From positions 1-64,000 of the forward strand of contig CALXQU010000011.1 in the NCBI GenBank assembly GCA_944390725.1: a stretch of DNA of 64,000 bases. Direction: 5' to 3'. Below are positions 59,449-64,000 of the stretch, in pieces. Below the pieces are notes generated by a model that worked only from the letters and a program-made list of their open reading frames with translations, was not told where the DNA came from and did not search any database. This DNA comes from an uncultured Spirochaetaceae bacterium (GTDB lineage Bacteria; Spirochaetota; Spirochaetia; Sphaerochaetales; Sphaerochaetaceae). The first letter of the stretch is position 1. Every line of letters begins with the position of its first letter. The translations under genes were made by a program, and so were the position numbers.

Positions 59449-60309
59449 ATGGAGAATATCCTCAGCATCGCCATACAGAAGAGCGGAAGGCTCTCCGAGA
59501 AGAGCCTGGAGATCATAAGGTCATGCGGCATCGACTTCGCGTCTGACAGCAGGGTCCTGAGGGAGATGGCTTCCAACTTCCCCCTCCAGTTCCTTTTCGT
59601 CCGCGATGACGATATCCCGGGCTATGTGGAATCCGGCGTTGCCGATATCGGCATCGTCGGCAGGAATGAATATGATGAATCAGGCAAGGAGCTGGAGGTC
59701 GTCAGGGACCTGAAGTTCGCTTCCTGCCGCCTTTCGATAGCAGTCCCCCATGGATTCGCATACAAGGACCTCTCCTCGCTGGAGGGCAAGAGGATAGCCA
59801 CATCGTATCCGCGCATCCTCTCCTCCGTCCTCGGCAGGTACGGGGTGAAGGCAGAGCCTGTCGTCGTCTCCGGTTCGGTTGAGATTACCGTGCAGATCGG
59901 CGTTGCCGATGCCATCGCCGACCTCGTGTCGACAGGTACCACGCTGAAGGCGAACGGGCTCGAGGAGGCGGAATGCATCTACAGGTCCTCCGCCGTCATG
60001 ATCGGACGCCCTGATATGTCCGATGGAAAGCGCGCGATCCTCACGCGGCTGCTGGAGAGGATCGATGCCGTGATGATGGCGAGGAAGAAGAAGTATATCC
60101 TCTTCAACCTGCCGGCCGGCAAGCTTGATGATGCTGCCAGGATCATCGGCGGCATGAAGAGCCCGACAGTCACACCGCTGATGGACCGTGACTGGGTCTC
60201 CGTGCAGTCCGCTGTTGACGAGGAGCGGTTCTGGTCGGTATTCGAGGACCTCAGGGCGCTCGGCGCGGAGGGAATCCTCGTCATGAACATCGAGAAGATG
60301 ACGGAGTGA
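59449..60309 (+). CDS. hisG: ATP phosphoribosyltransferase, long form
   Basis: 286 residues, the long HisG with a C-terminal regulatory ACT-like domain, so it does not need HisZ. IAIQKSGRLSEKS opens the catalytic domain, and ADAIADLVSTGTTLKANGL is the PRPP-binding loop. SPTVTPLMDRDWVSVQ lies in the regulatory domain that binds histidine. First step of histidine synthesis, first gene of the operon. Confidence 0.95.
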   Translation: MENILSIAIQKSGRLSEKSLEIIRSCGIDFASDSRVLREMASNFPLQFLFVRDDDIPGYVESGVADIGIVGRNEYDESGKELEVVRDLKFASCRLSIAVPHGFAYKDLSSLEGKRIATSYPRILSSVLGRYGVKAEPVVVSGSVEITVQIGVADAIADLVSTGTTLKANGLEEAECIYRSSAVMIGRPDMSDGKRAILTRLLERIDAVMMARKKKYILFNLPAGKLDDAARIIGGMKSPTVTPLMDRDWVSVQSAVDEERFWSVFEDLRALGAEGILVMNIEKMTE

Positions 60310-60311
60310 GC

Positions 60312-61592
60312 ATGCTGCTTCCTTATTCTGAATACAGCGAGGAGCTTCTGAAGCGCCCCTTCGAGAGCGATGAGAGCGTGACGGAAGCCGTGATGGGTAT
60401 CATCGATGAGGTGCGCAAGGGAGGGGATGAGGCGCTGAGGTCGCTGTCGGAGAGATTCGACGGCTGCCGTCCCGATAGCCTCTTCGCCACCGCGGAGGAG
60501 ATCGCGGAAGCCGAGGCCTCCATACCGCAGGAGCTCAAGGACGCGATCGGGGAGGCGGCCAGGAACATACTGGCATTCCATAAGGCGCAGATGCCTGAAG
60601 GCGAGTGCGTGGAGACGGCTCCCGGCGTCATCTGCTCGCGCAAGGTCGTGCCGATCGAGAAGGTGGGCCTCTATATCCCCGGCGGTACGGCGCCCCTCTT
60701 TTCCACCGTGCTCATGCTTGCCATCCCTGCCAAAGCTGCCGGATGCAGCGATATCATGCTGGCGACCCCTGCCAGGGACGGGTGTGTGAACCCGGCAATC
60801 CTCTATGCCGCTTCCGTATCGGGAGTGGACAGGATACTGAAGGTCGGCGGAGCCCAGGCCATCGCGGCTTTCGCCTTCGGCACGGAGAGCGTCTCCCGCC
60901 GCGACAAGGTCTTCGGCCCTGGCAACAGGTTCGTCTCGAAGGCGAAGGAGCTTGTCTCCAGATATGTCGCCATCGATATGGTCGCCGGCCCGTCGGAGGT
61001 GATGGTTGCCGCAGACAGCACTACCGATGCCGAATTCGCGGCGCTTGACCTGCTTTCCCAGGCAGAGCATGGCAAGGACAGCCAGGCGATGCTCGCGATC
61101 AGGGCAGATAGCAGGGAGGAGGCTGATGCCATCTACAGGGCTATAGACGAGGAGATAGGCAAGGCCATCAGGAGGCTCGGGAAGAGGTCGGAGTACATGC
61201 TGCCGTCGCTTTCCCATTCGGCGGCCTTCCCCGTCTACAGCGACCAGATGCTGATTGATGCGATCAACGGATATGCCCCTGAGCACCTGATCATCAGCAC
61301 CAGGGACCCTGAGAGGATACTTGAGGGAGTGAGGAACGCGGGCTCCGTCTTCCTCGGCCCCTATTCGCCTGAATCGGCCGGGGACTACGCGTCCGGCACC
61401 AACCACACGCTGCCGACATCCGGATGGGCGAGGTCATCCTCCGGCGTATCGCTTGACTCGTTCCTGAAGAAGATCACGGTGCAGAAGCTCTCGAAGGAGG
61501 GCATCGAAGGGCTTGGCAGGACCATAGAGGCGATGGCTGAGGCTGAAGGGCTCTGGGCCCATAGCGAGGCTGCGAAGGCGAGGTGCAGATGA
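60312..61592 (+). CDS. hisD: Histidinol dehydrogenase
   Basis: 426 residues. IEKVGLYIPGGTAPLFSTVLM, VFGPGNRFV, LSQAEHGKDSQAML and NHTLPTSGWAR are the family motifs, with the zinc ligands Gln, His and Asp among them. It oxidises histidinol to histidine in two steps. I prefer ATG 60312 (GGAG five bases upstream) to GTG 60306. The stop overlaps hisC by four bases. Confidence 0.96.
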   Translation: MLLPYSEYSEELLKRPFESDESVTEAVMGIIDEVRKGGDEALRSLSERFDGCRPDSLFATAEEIAEAEASIPQELKDAIGEAARNILAFHKAQMPEGECVETAPGVICSRKVVPIEKVGLYIPGGTAPLFSTVLMLAIPAKAAGCSDIMLATPARDGCVNPAILYAASVSGVDRILKVGGAQAIAAFAFGTESVSRRDKVFGPGNRFVSKAKELVSRYVAIDMVAGPSEVMVAADSTTDAEFAALDLLSQAEHGKDSQAMLAIRADSREEADAIYRAIDEEIGKAIRRLGKRSEYMLPSLSHSAAFPVYSDQMLIDAINGYAPEHLIISTRDPERILEGVRNAGSVFLGPYSPESAGDYASGTNHTLPTSGWARSSSGVSLDSFLKKITVQKLSKEGIEGLGRTIEAMAEAEGLWAHSEAAKARCR

Positions 61593-62641
61593 CAGAGCTG
61601 GAAGCGCTGATGAACAGGCATATCAGGGAGATGGTCCCATATTCATCGGCCCGCGATGAGTTCTCGGGCCATGCTGATGTCTACCTGGATGCCAATGAGT
61701 CCTGGAGGGGAGGGAATGACGGGGTCAACAGGTATCCCGATCCGCTCTGCAGGGCAGTGAGGAGGAAGCTGGAGGAGGTGCTCGGCCTCCCTTATGATAT
61801 GACAGCCATAGGCAATGGCTCGGATGAGGTCATCGATATGCTGATGCGCATATTCTGCGTGCCCGGCTCGGATTGCGTGATGGTCGAGCGCCCGACATAC
61901 GGGGAGTATGGGGTGCTGGCATCGCTCAACAATGCCAGGGTGCTGGATGTGCCGCTGCTTCCCACGCTGCAGCTCGATGTCGAGGGGATGGTCTCCGCTA
62001 TCAGGGAGCAGAAGCCGAAGATGGTCTTCATCTGCTCGCCCAACAACCCCACGGGAATCGTCTACAGCCTTGAGGATATCGCGAGGATAGCGGAAGAGAA
62101 CAAGGGCATCACCGTCGTCGATGAGGCCTACTGCGATTTCGCGGAGGGCTTCCGCTCCGCCTGTGCCCTCATCAGGGAGAACAGGCGCATCGTCGTCATG
62201 AGGACCCTCTCGAAGGCCTGGGGGCTGGCTGGCGCCCGGCTTGGCGTGCTGGTGGCCGATCCCGAGGTCATCGCCGTATTCAACAAGGCGAAGGCACCGT
62301 ACAACGTCTCGCGCCTTGGGCAGGAAGCCGCATTGCGCGCCCTGTCGGATGCCGATGCCGTCAGGGAGGATATCGAGGGGATACGCAGGGGCAGGAAGCA
62401 TCTTGCCGCATTCCTGCTTCTCCTGCCGTTCGTCAGATGGGTCATCCCGTCAGAGGCGAATTTCATCCTCATCGGCGTCGATTCGCCTGCCGGGCTCTGC
62501 TCGTATCTGGCATCGAAGGGCATCGTCATCAGGAACAGGTCATCGGAGCCCCTGCTGGAAGGCGGGGTCAGGATCACGATAGGATCCGCTGAGGAGAACA
62601 GGAAGCTTGAGGAGGCGCTTGTTGGATACGTCGAGACATAG
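61589..62641 (+). CDS. hisC: Histidinol-phosphate aminotransferase
   Basis: 350 residues, class I/II PLP enzyme. VYLDANES, NRYPDP, GNGSDEVIDML, CSPNNPTGIV, VVDEAYCDF and the PLP lysine in TLSKAWGLAGAR are all clear. The ATGA overlap with hisD gives the start; GTG 61583 is less likely. It overlaps the hisB start by 20 bases. Confidence 0.95.
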   Translation: MTELEALMNRHIREMVPYSSARDEFSGHADVYLDANESWRGGNDGVNRYPDPLCRAVRRKLEEVLGLPYDMTAIGNGSDEVIDMLMRIFCVPGSDCVMVERPTYGEYGVLASLNNARVLDVPLLPTLQLDVEGMVSAIREQKPKMVFICSPNNPTGIVYSLEDIARIAEENKGITVVDEAYCDFAEGFRSACALIRENRRIVVMRTLSKAWGLAGARLGVLVADPEVIAVFNKAKAPYNVSRLGQEAALRALSDADAVREDIEGIRRGRKHLAAFLLLLPFVRWVIPSEANFILIGVDSPAGLCSYLASKGIVIRNRSSEPLLEGGVRITIGSAEENRKLEEALVGYVET

Positions 62642-63761
62642 GAAGAAGGCATTGTTCATCGATAGGGATGGGGTGATTGTCATCGAGGACCAGATAGACA
62701 GCTTCGAGAAGATCATCTACAAGCCCCATGTGTTCGAGGCGCTGAGGGAGATTTCGCGGAAGACGGATTTCGAGCTCGTGCTGGTATCGAACCAGGATGG
62801 GGTCGGCACGCCATCGTTCCCCTTCGAGGCTTTCGAGGGCCCGATGGAGAGGATACTCTCGACGCTTGCCGGCGAGGGGATCGTATTCGATGACATAAAC
62901 GTCGATTACTCGCTGCCGGAGGACTGCTGCCCGGGCCGCAAGCCAGGCACGGCGATGCTTTCCGGCTATCTGGATGGAAGCTATGACATGGCTTCCTCCT
63001 TCATGGTCGGCGACAGGCTTACCGATATGCAGCTTGCACAGAACATCGGGGCTAAAGGCATCTGGTATACGCCTGAGAGGATGGAGATCCCCGAAGGATA
63101 CCGCGATGCCATCGCGCTCAGCACGTCCAGCTGGCTCGATATCGCGTCATACCTTACCGGGGACGGCTCCTGCGCCCACCGCACCGCCTCGATATCAAGG
63201 GACACGAAGGAGACGAGGATCTCGCTGGATATCGACCTGGATGGCACGGGATGCGGCAGGATCGTGACTGGCATCGGCTTCTTCGACCATATGCTTGACC
63301 AGGTAGTCAGGCATTCCCGCTGCGATATCAGCGGCAGTGTGGAGGGCGATCTCTATGTCGATTGCCACCATACGGTGGAGGATACTGCCATCGTCCTCGG
63401 CGAGGCTGTCCTCACAGCCCTTGGCGAGAAGCGCGGCATCGAGCGCTATGGCTTCGATATCGTGCCGATGGACGATACGGCCGCAGTCGCTGCCATCGAC
63501 TTCTCCGGACGTCCTGAGTTCATGCAGGAGTTCTCCTTCCGCTATGACTATATCGGCGATTTCCCTACGGAGCTGATCCGCCACTTCTTCCGCTCGTTCT
63601 CATCTGCCGCCAGATGCAACCTCTATCTGGAAGCCACCGATGGCGGTGATAGCCACCATACCGCAGAAGCGCTCTTCAAGGCGTTTGCCAGGGCCCTGAG
63701 GAAGGCTGTCAGGCGGATTCCCGGCGACAATGCGATCTCCAGCACGAAGGGGGTCCTATGA
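62622..63761 (+). CDS. hisB: Bifunctional histidinol-phosphatase / imidazoleglycerol-phosphate dehydratase
   Basis: 379 residues. Residues 10-165 are a HAD phosphatase: FIDRDGV (motif I), VSNQDG, GRKPG and GDRLTDMQLA, closely following E. coli HisB. The zinc loop, in E. coli CPH...CDC, reads VDYSLPEDCCPGRKP here, so most zinc ligands are missing. From about 190 the dehydratase domain has GFFDHMLDQ, CHHTVEDT and SHHTAEALFKA. I start at TTG 62622 because AGGAGG ends six bases upstream; TTG 62607 or 62619 are alternatives. Confidence 0.92.
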   Translation: MDTSRHRKKALFIDRDGVIVIEDQIDSFEKIIYKPHVFEALREISRKTDFELVLVSNQDGVGTPSFPFEAFEGPMERILSTLAGEGIVFDDINVDYSLPEDCCPGRKPGTAMLSGYLDGSYDMASSFMVGDRLTDMQLAQNIGAKGIWYTPERMEIPEGYRDAIALSTSSWLDIASYLTGDGSCAHRTASISRDTKETRISLDIDLDGTGCGRIVTGIGFFDHMLDQVVRHSRCDISGSVEGDLYVDCHHTVEDTAIVLGEAVLTALGEKRGIERYGFDIVPMDDTAAVAAIDFSGRPEFMQEFSFRYDYIGDFPTELIRHFFRSFSSAARCNLYLEATDGGDSHHTAEALFKAFARALRKAVRRIPGDNAISSTKGVL

Positions 63762-64000
63762 TAGCCGTGATCCAGTATGGGGCCGGCAATGTCCGCTCGG
63801 TGCTCTCTGCGCTCAGGAGGCTTGGCCATGAGGGGGTGCTGACAGATGCCCCCGATACGATCCGCAAGGCTGAGCGCGTCATCTTCCCCGGGGTCGGTGA
63901 GGCCTCTTCAGCTATGGCTGCCCTCAGGGAGCGCGGGCTTGATGAGGTGATCTCATCCCTTGAGCGGCCCTTCCTCGGCATCTGCCTCGGCATGCAGATG
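63758..64000 (+). CDS. hisH: Imidazole glycerol phosphate synthase, glutaminase subunit (cut by window end)
   Basis: The first 81 residues are present. IAVIQYGAGNVRSVLSALRRLG opens a class I glutamine amidotransferase, and FLGICLGMQM at the end has the nucleophile cysteine in the G-x-C-x-G elbow. It releases ammonia from glutamine for HisF. ATGA overlap with hisB. hisA, hisF and hisI would be expected further on. Confidence 0.9.
   Translation, partial: MIAVIQYGAGNVRSVLSALRRLGHEGVLTDAPDTIRKAERVIFPGVGEASSAMAALRERGLDEVISSLERPFLGICLGMQM

Noticed and set aside
59979..61406. 475-codon reverse frame opposite hisG and hisD
   Set aside because: It runs across two well-supported genes, is rich in Arg/His as expected from antisense frames of GC-rich codons, and has no family likeness.
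1..64000. tRNA, rRNA, CRISPR arrays, insertion sequences, att sites
   Set aside because: None recognised on reading both strands; no regularly spaced repeats of CRISPR type and no transposase frames.

Overview
The window looks like chromosome from a Spirochaetota member, probably near Sphaerochaetaceae. The main clue is inference: four solute-binding proteins from three unrelated transporter families begin with a signal segment ending in A/M-G-G-S, a form I associate with Sphaerochaeta-type spirochaetes. A large patatin-barrel outer-membrane protein, a second outer-membrane-type barrel and AddAB-type recombination genes are compatible with this. No rRNA, tRNA, CRISPR array or insertion sequence was recognised. 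The first 23 kb reads visibly more AT-rich than the rest.

Region 1 (1-23.9 kb) is carbohydrate and acid-sugar uptake and breakdown. After a GNAT acetyltransferase remnant comes a LacI regulator divergent from an ABC sugar operon (binding protein, two permeases, TIM-barrel glycosidase, AraD-like epimerase, RpiB-like isomerase). The two sides of the divergent gap carry operators that are exact reverse complements. Next is an unusual cluster: a tripartite tricarboxylate transporter (TctC-B-A), two Cys-type sulfatases, a LacI regulator, a DUF4432 mutarotase-like protein and a PHP/DUF3604 protein, which together suggest use of a sulfated organic compound. A third module joins a mandelate-racemase-type dehydratase to a TRAP transporter (DctP-Q-M) and a GntR/FCD regulator, as in aldonate or uronate use. 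It is followed by a two-gene Panacea-type toxin-antitoxin candidate and a MerR regulator.

Region 2 (23.9-31 kb) has a reverse-strand ABC operon with an AP-endonuclease-like TIM barrel. It is divergent from a nucleotidyltransferase across a gap with three TTACGTA boxes spaced exactly 15 bp. Then come an outer-membrane barrel with an acidic Pro/Ala/Glu linker, a Fic protein with a built-in VbhA-like inhibitory segment, and a membrane-anchored NUC1 nuclease.

Region 3 (32-64 kb) is housekeeping. It holds addB-addA; a reverse operon aroA - EFR1 ferredoxin/flavodoxin - PatB-like aminotransferase; a SprT-like/DUF2786 protein; rimO-pcrA; cdaA-cdaR-acpS-truA-UDG-priA; def-fmt-patatin-yhcC-fumarase alpha/beta-FKBP; a HAD phosphatase; two tandem DUF308 membrane proteins; and the histidine operon hisG-D-C-B-H, cut by the window end. 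Most of these genes overlap by a few bases.

The most striking pattern that no gene call explains is that at least nine transcription-unit-leading genes have a -10-like hexamer ending 6-7 nt before the start codon and no Shine-Dalgarno, the arrangement expected for leaderless mRNAs. Genes inside the operons have ordinary Shine-Dalgarno sequences.
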